Part shown: in pieces, positions 9,385 through 18,521 of the stretch
Layout of the letters: every line of letters begins with the position of its first letter
Numbering within the stretch: position 1 is the first letter of the stretch
Origin: Parasulfuritortus cantonensis
GTDB lineage: Bacteria; Pseudomonadota; Gammaproteobacteria; Burkholderiales; Thiobacillaceae
NCBI RefSeq assembly: GCF_004337445.1
Contig: NZ_SJZB01000033.1
Span: 1-64,000 of the forward strand
Direction of reading: 5' to 3'
Length of the DNA: 64,000 nt
Translations under genes and position numbers: made by a program
The notes under the pieces: generated by a model
What the model saw: only the letters and a program-made list of their open reading frames with translations
What the model was told of the DNA's origin: nothing
The model's database searches: none

Positions 9385-10235
9385 CGGTCACGGTAGCCGC
9401 CTATCTGGCGGCCGCCGCCGGCCGGCTGGCCGGAAGCCTGGCGCTGAGCCCGCGCGAAGCGCGCCTGGAGGCGCGCGTGCTGGCGGCCGCCGTGCTGGCG
9501 GTCGAGCCGGTCTGGCTCCTGGCCCATGACACCGACGCCTTGGAGACCGGCCAAATCGACCGCCTCGACGCCGCTCTTGCGCGTCGCCTGGCCGGCGAGC
9601 CGGTGGCCTACATCGTCGGCGAACGCGAGTTCTACGGCCGGCCGTTCCGGGTCGGCCCCGCCACCCTGATCCCACGTCCGGAGACCGAGCACCTGGTCGA
9701 GGCCGCCCTGGCGCGTGGCGGCGCCGGGGCGCGGGTGCTGGACATCGGCACCGGGAGCGGCTGCATCGCCATCACCCTGAAGCTGGAACGGCCGGACTGG
9801 CAGGTCACCGCCATCGACCTCAGTGCCGAGGCGCTGGCCGTGGCCCGGGACAACGCCGAGCGCCTGGGCGCCGAGTTGGAATGGCTGGCCAGCGACCTGT
9901 TCGCCGCCCTGCCCGGCCGGGCGTTCGACCTCATCGTCAGCAACCCCCCCTATATCCCGGCGGCGGACCCCCATCTGGACCGGGGCGACGTCCGCTTCGA
10001 GCCGCGCGTCGCCCTGGCCTCGGGCCCCGACGGTCTGGCGACGATCCGGGCCATCGTCGCGGAGGCTCCAGCCCAACTGGCGGCGGGCGGCTGGCTGCTG
10101 CTGGAACACGGCTACGACCAGGGCGACGCGGTGCCCGCCCTGCTGCGCGGCGCCGGTTACACGGAGGTATTCCTGGAACGCGACCTGGCCGGCCTGGCGC
10201 GGGTCAGCGGCGGCAGGAGTCAGCGTCGGATTTGA
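9381..10235 (+). CDS. prmC: Release-factor glutamine methyltransferase
   Basis: Methylates the glutamine of the GGQ motif in release factors RF1 and RF2 with S-adenosylmethionine, raising termination efficiency. The 284-aa product has the helical N-terminal domain, AYIVGEREFYGRPF, the SAM-binding VLDIGTGSGCIAITL loop and the catalytic SNPPYIP motif, all diagnostic. The GTG start overlaps the stop of the preceding secreted-protein gene by 4 bp. Its usual neighbour prfA lies about 6.9 kb upstream, separated by signalling and exporter genes. Confidence 0.95.
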   Translation: MTVTVAAYLAAAAGRLAGSLALSPREARLEARVLAAAVLAVEPVWLLAHDTDALETGQIDRLDAALARRLAGEPVAYIVGEREFYGRPFRVGPATLIPRPETEHLVEAALARGGAGARVLDIGTGSGCIAITLKLERPDWQVTAIDLSAEALAVARDNAERLGAELEWLASDLFAALPGRAFDLIVSNPPYIPAADPHLDRGDVRFEPRVALASGPDGLATIRAIVAEAPAQLAAGGWLLLEHGYDQGDAVPALLRGAGYTEVFLERDLAGLARVSGGRSQRRI

Positions 10236-10475
10236 ACCTGAACCAGGCGCAAGATAGGTAGCGAACCCTGGCAAACCCGGCGGCCGTCCGCCGGGCACAC
10301 GAACTCGTTCATGCGGCCCACGCAGCCAACGGCACCATAGACGTAAAGCAGGAAGACAACGACAGCCGCCCGGACCCGGCCGACCCAAAGAAGATGACCC
10401 AAGAGAAACACGGGGAAGTTCGAAGGGTCGGCGTGCCACCCTATGATAAGGAACCCTACTCGGAGAATCGCATAC

Positions 10476-11162
10476 GTGAGCAGTGGTCACCCAAACAAGC
10501 CACCCGCCCCTGGTACTGATCGTTTGCGCCGCAGATTCCTGGCGAGCGCGCTTGCTCTAATGGCTACGGCCAGACCCGGAACACTTCTCGCAGACTGGAA
10601 AGGCATTGCCATGGAAAATTCGGACAACTTTGCCTCATTGACGGCTGAAACCAAGGCCGAAGCGGATCGACTTTTCCTAAGCTATGCCGTCCGAAATCTG
10701 ACCGGTGCCGATCTATTCCTGTTCAACCGGATGTACGACGATGTGGATGAGGAGGGCCGCTATCGGGTCTCGCCGAACACCTGCAACGTGGTCGTGGAGC
10801 AGGGCTGCGTGGTGGTCAGCAAGAAAATCCCCTCCCTGCCCCCCTTCATGTTGGTGGAGGCACCCAACCTGCCCTGCGTTACCCTCGTACCCAGGGGAGG
10901 CGTTTTCTCGGAAAAGCTGGAACTTCGCCTGCCTCTGCGCCCCTGGACGCCCTATGCAGACCTGGAACCCCAGTGCCACCGAAGCACCATGCCGCTCGTG
11001 TTCGAGTTGGGCTATTTCATCGGAAGGGAGGGCACCCGTGCATTGGCAAAGGAAGTGCCTACCAACGCCGGCCTCCTGCCTCGCTTCGCGCCATTCTCGG
11101 CCGCTTCCCAGTCTCTGATCCGTGTCGGCCCCTTCCCCTCGGTGGAAGTTTTGGGGGACTGA
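10476..11162 (+). CDS. Uncharacterised protein with Tat-like signal
   Basis: A 228-aa protein I do not recognise. Near the N-terminus LRRRFLASALALMA resembles a twin-arginine signal peptide, although the hydrophobic stretch is short. The remainder looks beta-rich, with NLTGADLFLFNRMYDD, a region of alternating valines (NVVVEQGCVVVSKK) and Pro-rich turns, and could be an immunoglobulin-like sandwich. A GTG at 10476 is preferred because CGGAG lies about 10 bp upstream; an ATG at 10443 has no ribosome site. Codons are visibly less GC-biased than in the flanking housekeeping genes, consistent with acquisition by transfer. The 240 bp before it hold no gene I can support. Confidence 0.6.
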   Translation: MSSGHPNKPPAPGTDRLRRRFLASALALMATARPGTLLADWKGIAMENSDNFASLTAETKAEADRLFLSYAVRNLTGADLFLFNRMYDDVDEEGRYRVSPNTCNVVVEQGCVVVSKKIPSLPPFMLVEAPNLPCVTLVPRGGVFSEKLELRLPLRPWTPYADLEPQCHRSTMPLVFELGYFIGREGTRALAKEVPTNAGLLPRFAPFSAASQSLIRVGPFPSVEVLGD

Positions 11163-11714
11163 TTTCACGCACTCATCATCCGTAGGCGAACGGCCCGGGC
11201 GGCTCTTCAGGCCGATAGAGGGATGATGGTATGAAACAGTGATTTAGGGGCGCGTTCTCTGGGGCCTCCTACCCTTGCGTGCTGTTCTGCCCAAACATGT
11301 TCAGGAGGCGCTCAAGTCACGACGGTCCAGCCTTGCTTCTCGCGGTTTCTTTGACCGGAGCTTTCGCCCCCACTGACCGCCGGCAACGGGGCAGAAGGGT
11401 GAGCTCTCGGGACATGAAAGCGCCAATTCGGCGGGCGCGTGGGCCCAATGTCGGGTTGCTGGCCGATTCTGTTGAAGTATTCACAGTAAGCATCTTATGG
11501 ACGACATCCTGGATGTCTTACCCCTTCGCAGAGGCGAGATCTGCGGTTGCGCGGCGACTGCCATCATTCCAGAACGAAAAGGCAGCGTATCCGCCAAGCC
11601 ATGCCGAGTCTTCCGGCCGTGCGCCAGTACCGAACACAGAAATGACAATGGCAGACATCGCTGTGTGCCATTTCTCTACATCGCCGGTCCCGCCCCTCGG
11701 CGGGACGGCCGAAA
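11163..11714. other. Gene-poor gap with short palindromes
   Basis: About 550 bp without a convincing gene. Short open frames exist on both strands but lack ribosome sites, coding-type third positions and recognisable motifs. A palindrome, GACATC-3-GATGTC, lies at 11503-11517. A strong GC hairpin sits just after fbp at 11687-11706. The base composition is patchier than the surroundings, so this may be decayed foreign DNA, but no mobile-element remnant can be named. Confidence 0.5.
11687..11706 (-). terminator. Hairpin after fbp
   Basis: A perfect 8-bp stem (GTCCCGCC pairing with GGCGGGAC) with a 4-nt loop begins 8 bp after the fbp stop codon. It lacks a T-run, so it may be an RNA 3'-end stabiliser or a weak terminator rather than a standard intrinsic one. 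Confidence 0.45.
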
Positions 11715-12722
11715 TCAAACTTCCTTGTGGTAGGAGACGATGGTCTCGACCTCGTTCTTCGAGCCCAGGATCACCGGCACGCGCTGGTGCAGGCCTTCCG
11801 GCTGGATGTCCATGATGCGCTCGTAGCCGGTCGAGACGGCACCGCCGGCCTGCTCGACGACGAAGCCCATCGGGTTGGCCTCGTAGAGCAGGCGCAGCTT
11901 GCCCGGCTTGCTCGGGTCCTTGGTGTCGCGCGGGTACATGAAGACGCCGCCGCGGGTGAGGATGCGGTGCACCTCGGCCACCATGGAGGCGACCCAGCGC
12001 ATGTTGAAGTCCTTGCCGCGCGGGCCTTCCTTGCCGGCCAGGCACTCTTCCACGTAGCGCTGTACGGGCGCTTCCCAGAAGCGGCGGTTGGAGGCGTTGA
12101 TGGCGAATTCCTTGGTATCCACGGGGATCGTCATGTCCGGGTGGGTGAGGATGAACTCGCCGATGTCCCGGTCCAGAGTGAAGCCGTTGACGCCGTGGCC
12201 CGTGGTCAGCACCAGCATGGTCGAGGAACCGTACAGGGCGTAGCCGGCACAGACCTGCTTGACGCCCGGCTGCAGGAAGTCCTCCATCGCGGCGGCGCGG
12301 TTGGGCACCGGGGCGCGCAGGATGGAGAAGATGGTGCCGACCGAGATGTTGATGTCGACGTTGCTGGAGCCGTCCAGGGGGTCGAAGACCAGCAGGTACT
12401 TGCCGAGCGGATAGCGGGTCGGGATGGCATAGACCTCGTCCATCTCCTCCGAGGCCATGCCGGCCAGGTGGCCGGCCCACTCGTTGTTGCGGATCATGAT
12501 GTCGTTGGTGATGACGTCCAGCTTCTTCTGGGTCTCGCCCTGCACGTTCTGCGATTCCAGTGCCCCCATGACGCCGATCAGGGCGCCCTTGTTGACCGCG
12601 TTGGAGATGGTCTTGATGGCCGTGACAAGGTCGTTCAGCAGGGCCGTGAAGTCGCCCGTGGCACCGGCGATGTGGCGTTGTTCCTCGATGATGAATTGGG
12701 TCAGCGTGGTACCGGTCTGCAT
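11715..12722 (-). CDS. fbp: Fructose-1,6-bisphosphatase class I
   Basis: Hydrolyses fructose-1,6-bisphosphate to fructose-6-phosphate in gluconeogenesis, and in the Calvin cycle where that is present. The 335-aa product carries the metal and substrate signature [12 protein letters not shown]. It also has [23 protein letters not shown] and the C-terminal [20 protein letters not shown] with the catalytic Asp/Glu region, all typical of class I enzymes at normal length. It lies 69 bp after the TonB-like gene on the same strand and may be the last gene of that transcript. The next gene downstream is more than 550 bp away. Confidence 0.96.
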   Translation of the reverse strand: MQTGTTLTQFIIEEQRHIAGATGDFTALLNDLVTAIKTISNAVNKGALIGVMGALESQNVQGETQKKLDVITNDIMIRNNEWAGHLAGMASEEMDEVYAIPTRYPLGKYLLVFDPLDGSSNVDINISVGTIFSILRAPVPNRAAAMEDFLQPGVKQVCAGYALYGSSTMLVLTTGHGVNGFTLDRDIGEFILTHPDMTIPVDTKEFAINASNRRFWEAPVQRYVEECLAGKEGPRGKDFNMRWVASMVAEVHRILTRGGVFMYPRDTKDPSKPGKLRLLYEANPMGFVVEQAGGAVSTGYERIMDIQPEGLHQRVPVILGSKNEVETIVSYHKEV

Positions 12723-12791
12723 GCTCGCCTCGTGTCGTGTCGAATATTAGAAGGTACTGATTTTACCATCGCCGCCTTTCCGGCCGATCGA

Positions 12792-13715
12792 CTATTCGCT
12801 GGAAAGACGGTCGCTGGTGGTGAATTCCCAGCCGCGGGTGATCTCGTAGATGTCGACCTTCTTGCGCATGTCCTCGGAGAAGGGCGGGAAGGGGGCCGCC
12901 ATCTCGACGATCCTGACCGCGGCCGCGTCCAGGATCCGGGAGCCGGACGAGCGGTCGACCTGGACGTTATCCAGGCTGCCGTCGGAATTGATGCTCACGG
13001 TCAGTACCAAGTGGCCGTGGATGCCCGCCCGCTTGGCGGCCTCGGGGTAGTTCAGGTTGCCGATGCGCTCGACCTTGAGGCGCCAGTCCTCGGCATAGCG
13101 GGCGAAGGGGTATTCCTGGGCGCGGGCGTGCGAATTGTCGCGCCGCGGCCGCTTCTGGTAGGCGTCCCACTCGGTGCTGATGCGGGCCTGCAGGCGCGCC
13201 ATCTCCAGGCTGGCCTCGGCCAGGGAATAGGGTGCCGGGGCGGTCTGGCGGTCGGGTGCGGGCGGCTCGCTGCTCTTCTGAGTGACGCCGTAGTCCGACT
13301 TCGCCTGGGTCATCAGCTGCCGGGCCTGGGTCTCCAGCGCCTTGACCTGGCTGTCCAGGGTGTTGGTCGCCGCCTGGGCGTTGCGCGGGCTGGCCACCAG
13401 GGGCGTCTTGGCCTGGTGTTCCTCCTCGACGTCGCCGCCGCCGTCCAGGTTGGCCTGGGCCAGGACGTCCGCCTGCAGCGGCCGGGTCTTGCTGCGCGCG
13501 TTGACCAGGACCACCTCGAGCGGCTGCTTGGTCTCGAACAGTTCCGGATTGGCGGCCTTGATGCCCACCCCGAATATGATCGTGGTGTGGATGATCGCCG
13601 ACATCAGGACGGAACTGCCCAGGGTGGCGAAGGCGGCATTCAGGAAGCCGTCGAAGAACCACCTGAGCCATTCCCAGGGTTTCAGGATGAAGGCGGGCAG
13701 GGCGAAGCCGGGCAT
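12792..13715 (-). CDS. TonB-family energy-transducer-like protein
   Basis: A 307-aa protein with one hydrophobic anchor near residues 28-50, a long coiled/Pro-containing periplasmic stretch and a C-terminal TonB domain. The domain contains the LNYPEAAKRAGIHGHLVLTVSINSDGS pattern and a SSGSRILDAAAVRIVEMAAPFPPF motif. TonB proteins pass inner-membrane proton-motive energy to outer-membrane receptors, but no exbB, exbD or receptor gene is near. The anchor starts later than in classical TonB and the linker is acidic rather than Pro-Lys repeats, so it may have a specialised envelope role. It starts 4 bp after the RNB gene and is probably in that operon. Confidence 0.8.
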   Translation of the reverse strand: MPGFALPAFILKPWEWLRWFFDGFLNAAFATLGSSVLMSAIIHTTIIFGVGIKAANPELFETKQPLEVVLVNARSKTRPLQADVLAQANLDGGGDVEEEHQAKTPLVASPRNAQAATNTLDSQVKALETQARQLMTQAKSDYGVTQKSSEPPAPDRQTAPAPYSLAEASLEMARLQARISTEWDAYQKRPRRDNSHARAQEYPFARYAEDWRLKVERIGNLNYPEAAKRAGIHGHLVLTVSINSDGSLDNVQVDRSSGSRILDAAAVRIVEMAAPFPPFSEDMRKKVDIYEITRGWEFTTSDRLSSE

Positions 13716-13719
13716 GGCC

Positions 13720-15564
13720 TCAGGCGGCCCCCGCGCCGGCCAGGTAGCGGCAGCTCAGTTCGTTGTCGAGCAGGTCGAAGTCGCCGACGGCGACCCGGAC
13801 CACGTCGCCGGGGCCGAGCGCCGGGGCGCCCACCATGCGGGTGACCAGGGGCAGGCCGGCCAGGCGGACCAGGTTCTCCTTCAATACGGTGGCCTCCATT
13901 TCCGCGATGCCTTCCTGGATCAGCCAGCGCAGGCACCAATAGCGCTCCATTTTGCGCTGAAAATCGTTGTAGGCGTCATAGGCCAGCTCGAAATCGCGCA
14001 TGGCGGCGAACAGCATGGGGTCGTTGCCCGGGTAGACCGGCTTGTCGCCGCGCGCGGCGGCGAGGATCTGGCGCTGGTTGATGAGGTCGACGTAGCGGCG
14101 CAGCGGCGAGGTGCTCCAGGCATAGCATTCCAGGCCCAGGCCCTCGTGCGGCGCCGGCTTCAGGGTCATGCGCACCTTGCCCTGCGACTGGGCCCGGTAC
14201 ATGCCGGCGTAGTCGTGCTCGGCGAGCAGCTTGCCCCAGCGGCTGTTGGCCAGGATCATCAGTTCGGACACCAGCTTGTCGATCGGATTGCCGCGTACGC
14301 GCGGCACGATCTGCACCCGCTCTCCGTCGACCTTGAAGTTGTAGTCCAGGCGCTGGACCTGGTCGGCCTTGCCGCGTGCCGCCTCCAAGTGGCAGGCGAA
14401 GCCCCACAGCCATTCCAGTTCCGTGCGGAACGGATAGCCGGGTGCCGCCGGGTTCCTGATCGTGTCCTCGTTGAACAGGGGTTCCAGGGTCTCGTGGCGC
14501 AGGTTGGCGGCGATCCGGATGGCGTCGGCCTGGCTGGCCAGGCTGACGATGCTGTAGTCCGGCGCCACCTCGACGTAGAGCGACAGGGCCGGGCAGTCGC
14601 GGTTCTCGGCCAGGGTGTAGCGGTCGACCAGGCCCTCCGGCAGCATGGTGATCTTGCCGCCCGGCATGTAGACCGTGGACAGGCGCCCGGCGGCCAGGTG
14701 GTCGAGCTCCGAGCCCGGCAGGATGCCCAGGGCCGGGGCGGCGATGTGGATACCGACGCGGACCGAGCCGTCGGGCCGGAAGACGACTGAGAAGGCGTCG
14801 TCGATCTCGGTGGTGGCGGCATCGTCGATGCTGAACGCCGGGGCGTCGCCGGCCGGCAGCTCGGGCGGCGGCTCGGGCGGCGCCAGGGTCGGGAAGCCGG
14901 TGCCTTTCGGGAAATGTTCGAGCAGGAAGGCCTGCAGGTGGAATTCGTGGCTGGACGGGATGGCGCCGCACTTGTCGAGCAGGCGCACCGGGCTCAGGCC
15001 GGTCTCGCCGCAAGCGTCCATCAGGGCCTTGTATTCCAGGCTGTTCTTGTCCGGCTTGTGGGCCAGTTCGAACACCTTGGCCCGGAACGGCTCGGGCAGG
15101 CCGCCCGATTTCAGCTGGTCGGCCCATTCGGCGCGCAACTCGGCCTCGCGCGCCTTGCGCTCCAGGGCCGCCTTGGCGGCCGCCAGGGAATCGGCCGGGG
15201 CGGCCTTGTAGCGGCCCTTGCCCTTCTTGTAGAAATAGATCGGCGCCCCGTGCAGGGTGAGCAGGACGGCGCCGGCCTCCGGCCCGCTGGGGGTCTTGCC
15301 GTAGTACTCGGCGGCCAGGTCGGCGAAGGCGAACTCGTCGGCACCCGCCACTTCCCAGAGGAAGTCGGCGTCGATCTCGGACGCCAGGCGCCGGGCCGAC
15401 TCCATCGCCTCGGCGGCGCCCGGCGTGGCGTAGCGCAGGAGGACGTGGCCGGCCTTGAGCTTGGTGCGCTTGCCGTGCTGCGACTCGATCTGCAGGGAGG
15501 CGTCGTTGTCGGCCAGGATGGTGCCGGCCTTGATGTCGCCGTCTTCTTCGTAGAAAAGCTGCAT
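13720..15564 (-). CDS. RNase II-family (RNB) exoribonuclease
   Basis: A 614-aa protein of the VacB/RNase II family, expected to degrade single-stranded RNA 3' to 5' in the cytoplasm. The RNB catalytic core is visible from about residue 245: FSIDDAATTEIDDAFSV contains the Mg-binding aspartates, then GIHIAAPA, RDCPALSLYVEV, and ECYAWSTSPLRRYVDLINQRQ. The N-terminal part is unlike the cold-shock domains of Escherichia coli RNase II, and only a short C-terminal S1-like segment follows, so this is the shorter betaproteobacterial type. It begins 9 bp after an esterase gene and ends 4 bp before the TonB-like gene. Confidence 0.9.
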   Translation of the reverse strand: MQLFYEEDGDIKAGTILADNDASLQIESQHGKRTKLKAGHVLLRYATPGAAEAMESARRLASEIDADFLWEVAGADEFAFADLAAEYYGKTPSGPEAGAVLLTLHGAPIYFYKKGKGRYKAAPADSLAAAKAALERKAREAELRAEWADQLKSGGLPEPFRAKVFELAHKPDKNSLEYKALMDACGETGLSPVRLLDKCGAIPSSHEFHLQAFLLEHFPKGTGFPTLAPPEPPPELPAGDAPAFSIDDAATTEIDDAFSVVFRPDGSVRVGIHIAAPALGILPGSELDHLAAGRLSTVYMPGGKITMLPEGLVDRYTLAENRDCPALSLYVEVAPDYSIVSLASQADAIRIAANLRHETLEPLFNEDTIRNPAAPGYPFRTELEWLWGFACHLEAARGKADQVQRLDYNFKVDGERVQIVPRVRGNPIDKLVSELMILANSRWGKLLAEHDYAGMYRAQSQGKVRMTLKPAPHEGLGLECYAWSTSPLRRYVDLINQRQILAAARGDKPVYPGNDPMLFAAMRDFELAYDAYNDFQRKMERYWCLRWLIQEGIAEMEATVLKENLVRLAGLPLVTRMVGAPALGPGDVVRVAVGDFDLLDNELSCRYLAGAGAA

Positions 15565-15573
15565 GAGGCGCTC

Positions 15574-16131
15574 TCAGAACTCCAGGATGGTCGGCAGGTA
15601 CTCGTTGAAGCGGGTGAAGCCGTGGTTGCCGCCTTCCAAGACGATCTGGCGGGCGCCGGCGAAATAGGCCACCGCCTCGCGGTAATCCAGCACGTCGTCG
15701 CCGGTCTCGACCAGCAGGAGGTGGTTGTCGGGCCGGCTCGGGCGGGGCACGCGCAGGGCGGCCAGTTCCCCGGCGTGGGCGGCCGAGAAGGTGTATTCGG
15801 CGCCGGTGTGCCAGTTCTTCTGGACCTCGCCGACCATCCCGGCCAGCTTGTCGTGGCAGGCCACGCACGGGTTGATGTGGACGGCACGGAGGCCGTGTTT
15901 CTCGGCCAGGTAGGTGGCGTAGAAACCGCCCAGCGAGCTGCCGACCAGCTTGGCCGGGCCGCGGCTGGCGGCGATCAGGCCCTCGAGCAGGGCGATCGCC
16001 TCGGCCGGCCGGTGCGGCAGGTCGGGACAGGCCCAGGCCTCGGCAAGCCCGCGTCCGGCCAGCCAGGCGGCCATTTCGCGTGCCTTGCCGGACTGGGCGG
16101 AGCTGTTGAAACCGTGGATGTAGATCAGCAT
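15574..16131 (-). CDS. YqiA-like alpha/beta-hydrolase
   Basis: A 185-aa small esterase of the YqiA/UPF0227 type. It starts MLIYIHGFNSS, with the HG oxyanion segment. It has the nucleophile elbow VGSSLGGFYATYLAE, a candidate Asp in LLLVETGDDVLDY and the catalytic His in LEGGNHGFTRF. Its substrate is unknown; relatives hydrolyse short acyl or CoA esters in vitro. It is followed 9 bp later by the RNB gene, an arrangement that suggests cotranscription. Confidence 0.85.
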   Translation of the reverse strand: MLIYIHGFNSSAQSGKAREMAAWLAGRGLAEAWACPDLPHRPAEAIALLEGLIAASRGPAKLVGSSLGGFYATYLAEKHGLRAVHINPCVACHDKLAGMVGEVQKNWHTGAEYTFSAAHAGELAALRVPRPSRPDNHLLLVETGDDVLDYREAVAYFAGARQIVLEGGNHGFTRFNEYLPTILEF

Positions 16132-16211
16132 GAAGGGGAATCCGGGCGTACGAACGGCGCTATTTTAGCGGACCCGGCCCCGATTGGCCGGACCGGTCCG
16201 GCGGTCCGGTC

Positions 16212-16805
16212 TCAGGCGGCGACCTTGGCCAGCCAGGCGACGATGTCTTCGAGCACCTGGGTGGTGGCCAGGTCCATGGCGGCCGCGGCGCCGGCGGCGT
16301 CGTACCGGGCCACCGGCACCTGGGCGACGAAGATGCGCCGGCCCAGCAGGCTGCCCTTGTCGCGCCGCACCAGTTCCGCCTCGATCAGGAGCAGGACGTT
16401 GCCGGGCGGGGTGGCGGCGTCGTGGTAGAAGTCGATCAGCCGGGTGTTGAGCTGGTAGTCGCCGACGATGCCGCCGGCCAGCGGCGCCACCCCGGCGAAG
16501 GCGCCGGAGGCCTCCAGGCGCTGGCGCAGCAGCCAGGTGAGGCGCTTGGCGGGCGGCTCGACCCAGTAGGCGAACTCGTAATGGCCGCGGGTGCCCGGGG
16601 TGCGGCTGTAGGCCAGGCGGGCCTCCTGGTAGAAGGCCGGCACGTCCATCTCGCGCAGGAGCAGGACGCCGGGCAGGGGCGCCTGGGCCGGCTGCACCGG
16701 CCCCGGGTCGTTGAGGACGTAATAGGTGACCGGCTGGGCCGGGCCGGGCAGGGCGCTGCATCCGGCCAGGGCGAGCAGGGCCAGCAGGCAGAAGAGTCTC
16801 TTCAT
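16212..16805 (-). CDS. ABC transport auxiliary lipoprotein (PqiC-like)
   Basis: A 197-aa predicted outer-membrane lipoprotein; the lipobox LAGC ends the signal peptide at Cys16. The mature sequence matches the PqiC/YmbA-like (ABC-type transport auxiliary lipoprotein) pattern: a YYVLNDPGP start, an AYSRTPG strand, then FAYWVEPPAKRLTWLLRQRLEASGAF. Such lipoproteins work with MCE proteins to receive or deliver phospholipid at the outer membrane. Its ATG overlaps the stop of the MCE gene by 4 bp, placing it last in the permease-ATPase-MCE-lipoprotein set. Confidence 0.88.
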   Translation of the reverse strand: MKRLFCLLALLALAGCSALPGPAQPVTYYVLNDPGPVQPAQAPLPGVLLLREMDVPAFYQEARLAYSRTPGTRGHYEFAYWVEPPAKRLTWLLRQRLEASGAFAGVAPLAGGIVGDYQLNTRLIDFYHDAATPPGNVLLLIEAELVRRDKGSLLGRRIFVAQVPVARYDAAGAAAAMDLATTQVLEDIVAWLAKVAA

Positions 16806-17749
16806 CGCAGGGTTTCTCCGGGGCCCAGGCTCTTGGCGCTGGGGCCGTACAGGACGCGGGCGGGGTTGGCCAGGGCGCGGCCGGTGTCCTGCAGGGCGTC
16901 GCCGGCCTGGCGCAGGGACTGGGCGGTGGTCTGGATGTCCTGGCCGGCCAGGTCGGCGGTCAGCTTGACCTGACCGGTCAGGCCGCTCACCTCGCCGTCC
17001 ACCCGGGTCAGGGTGGTGCGCGCCGCGGCCAGGGTGGCGGCGGTGTCGTCGGCCACCCGGGCGAGGCGGTCGTCGGCGCCCTTCAGCACCTCGCGGGCGT
17101 CGCCGCCCAGGCCGTCGACCTGGTCGGCGGCGCGGCGGGCACTGGCCACCGCCTCGTGCAGCTCGGGCATGGTCTGGGCCAGTTCGCCGGTGATCCGGTT
17201 CAGGTTGGCCAGGGTGTTGTCCAGGGCGCGCTGGTTGCGGTCCGAGAGCAGGGTGTTGAAGCGGGTCAGGGCCTCCTGGCTGGAGGCGCCGAGTTCCTCC
17301 AGGGTGTTGGTCACCTCGGTCAGCTTGGGCACGCCCTCCGGGATGACCGGGTAGCGTTCGCCCTCGGGGATGCGCATCAGGGGGGCGCCGCCCTGGGGCG
17401 GGTTCTCCAGGTCGATGTTGGCCAGGCCGGTGACCATGTGGCGGGCGACCACCGCCTTGACCCCCTCGAGCACCGGCGTGCGCTCGTCCACCAGCATGAG
17501 GACGCGGACCTTGTGCGCCTCGCCGGGCAGGATGGCGTAGTCGATCACCTTGCCGACCTTGATGCCCTGCATGCGCACGTCGCTGTTGATCTGCAGGCCT
17601 TCCAGGGACTGGTTCTGGAAGTAGCTCAGGTAGCGCTTGCCGGACTTGTCGTCGTTGCCGCCGGCCAGCCAGTACAGGCCGAACGCCAGCAGCGCGAACA
17701 GCGCCAGCGTGGCCAGCCCGATGCGCACATATCTAGCCTCGGATTCCAT
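16802..17749 (-). CDS. MCE/MlaD-family substrate-binding protein
   Basis: A 315-aa inner-membrane-anchored protein with one MCE domain that binds and conducts phospholipid between the membranes. A single membrane helix lies near residues 8-30. The MCE domain follows (YFQNQSLEGLQINSDVRMQGIKVGKV ... RHMVTGLANIDLENP), then a long helical C-terminal tail. The ATG at 17749 is preferred because GGGAG lies just upstream; an ATG at 17761 is also in frame. Either start overlaps the 3' end of the ATPase gene. Lacking the tandem MCE repeats of PqiB or LetB, it is closest to a MlaD-type subunit. Confidence 0.9.
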   Translation of the reverse strand: MESEARYVRIGLATLALFALLAFGLYWLAGGNDDKSGKRYLSYFQNQSLEGLQINSDVRMQGIKVGKVIDYAILPGEAHKVRVLMLVDERTPVLEGVKAVVARHMVTGLANIDLENPPQGGAPLMRIPEGERYPVIPEGVPKLTEVTNTLEELGASSQEALTRFNTLLSDRNQRALDNTLANLNRITGELAQTMPELHEAVASARRAADQVDGLGGDAREVLKGADDRLARVADDTAATLAAARTTLTRVDGEVSGLTGQVKLTADLAGQDIQTTAQSLRQAGDALQDTGRALANPARVLYGPSAKSLGPGETLR

Positions 17750-18521
17750 TGCCGCTCCCATTTCCGTCGGCCGTACCGCGCGCCGCGACGTGCGCGGTGA
17801 AGTACGACCGTATCCATTCGTGATCGATGCGGGCCACCTCGGCCACCGGGCCGTCGGCGATCACCCGGCCGCCGTGCAGGACCACGACGCGGTCGACCAT
17901 GCCCCACAGGGTATCGAGATCGTGCGTGGTCAGCAACGCGGTCAGGCCGAGGCTGTCGCACAGCGTGCGCAGCAGGTTGTCGAAGGCGCGCGCGCTGATC
18001 GGGTCGAGGCCGGAGGTCGGCTCGTCGAGGAACAGCATCTCCGGCTCCAGGGCGAGGGCGCGCGCCAGCGCGGCGCGTTTCTTCATGCCGCCGGACAGCT
18101 CGGCCGGACGCTTGCCGGCCGCTTCGGGCGGCAGGCCGGCCAGGCGTATCTTGAGGTCGACCACCTCGTCGCGCAGGGCCTGGCTCAGCCTGGTGTGTTC
18201 GCGCAGGGGCGCGTCGACGTTCTCGGCCACGCTCAGGGAGGAGAACAGGGCGCCCTCCTGGAACAGCACGCCGAAGCGCCGGCGCAGGGCGTCGAGGCCG
18301 TCCGGCGGCAGGTCCCAGACCGACTCCCCGAGCAGGCGCACCTGGCCGGACTCGGGCCGGAGCAGGCCGATGCATTCGCGCAGCAGGACGGTCTTGCCGG
18401 TGCCGGAGCCGCCGATCAGGGCGACCACCTCGCCCTTGTTCACCTTGAAGCCGACGCCGTCGTGCAGGCGCTGGCCGGCGAGCACGGTGCGGATGGCGGC
18501 GACCTCGAGTACCGTGCTCAT
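17733..18521 (-). CDS. ABC transporter ATPase, Mla-like
   Basis: A 262-aa ATPase that would power phospholipid transport with the adjacent permease. Walker A is GGSGTGKT, the Q-loop region is LFQEGALFSSLSVAENV, the signature is LSGGMKKRAALARAL, Walker B is MLFLDEPTSGLD and the switch His is in TTHD. The LFQ-GALF-S--V pattern is typical of MlaF-type ATPases. Its ATG overlaps the permease stop by 4 bp, and it overlaps the next gene's start. A Gly/Asn-rich tail ends the protein. Confidence 0.93.
   Translation of the reverse strand: MSTVLEVAAIRTVLAGQRLHDGVGFKVNKGEVVALIGGSGTGKTVLLRECIGLLRPESGQVRLLGESVWDLPPDGLDALRRRFGVLFQEGALFSSLSVAENVDAPLREHTRLSQALRDEVVDLKIRLAGLPPEAAGKRPAELSGGMKKRAALARALALEPEMLFLDEPTSGLDPISARAFDNLLRTLCDSLGLTALLTTHDLDTLWGMVDRVVVLHGGRVIADGPVAEVARIDHEWIRSYFTAHVAARGTADGNGSGNGIRG

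Noticed and set aside
10220-10411. 63-aa minus-strand frame with a hydrophobic N-terminus
   Set aside because: It overlaps the prmC end, has no clear ribosome site and its codons are not biased like nearby genes. A small membrane protein cannot be excluded.
11279-11815. 178-aa plus-strand frame before and into fbp
   Set aside because: No ribosome site, no recognisable motif, and its end is antisense to fbp.
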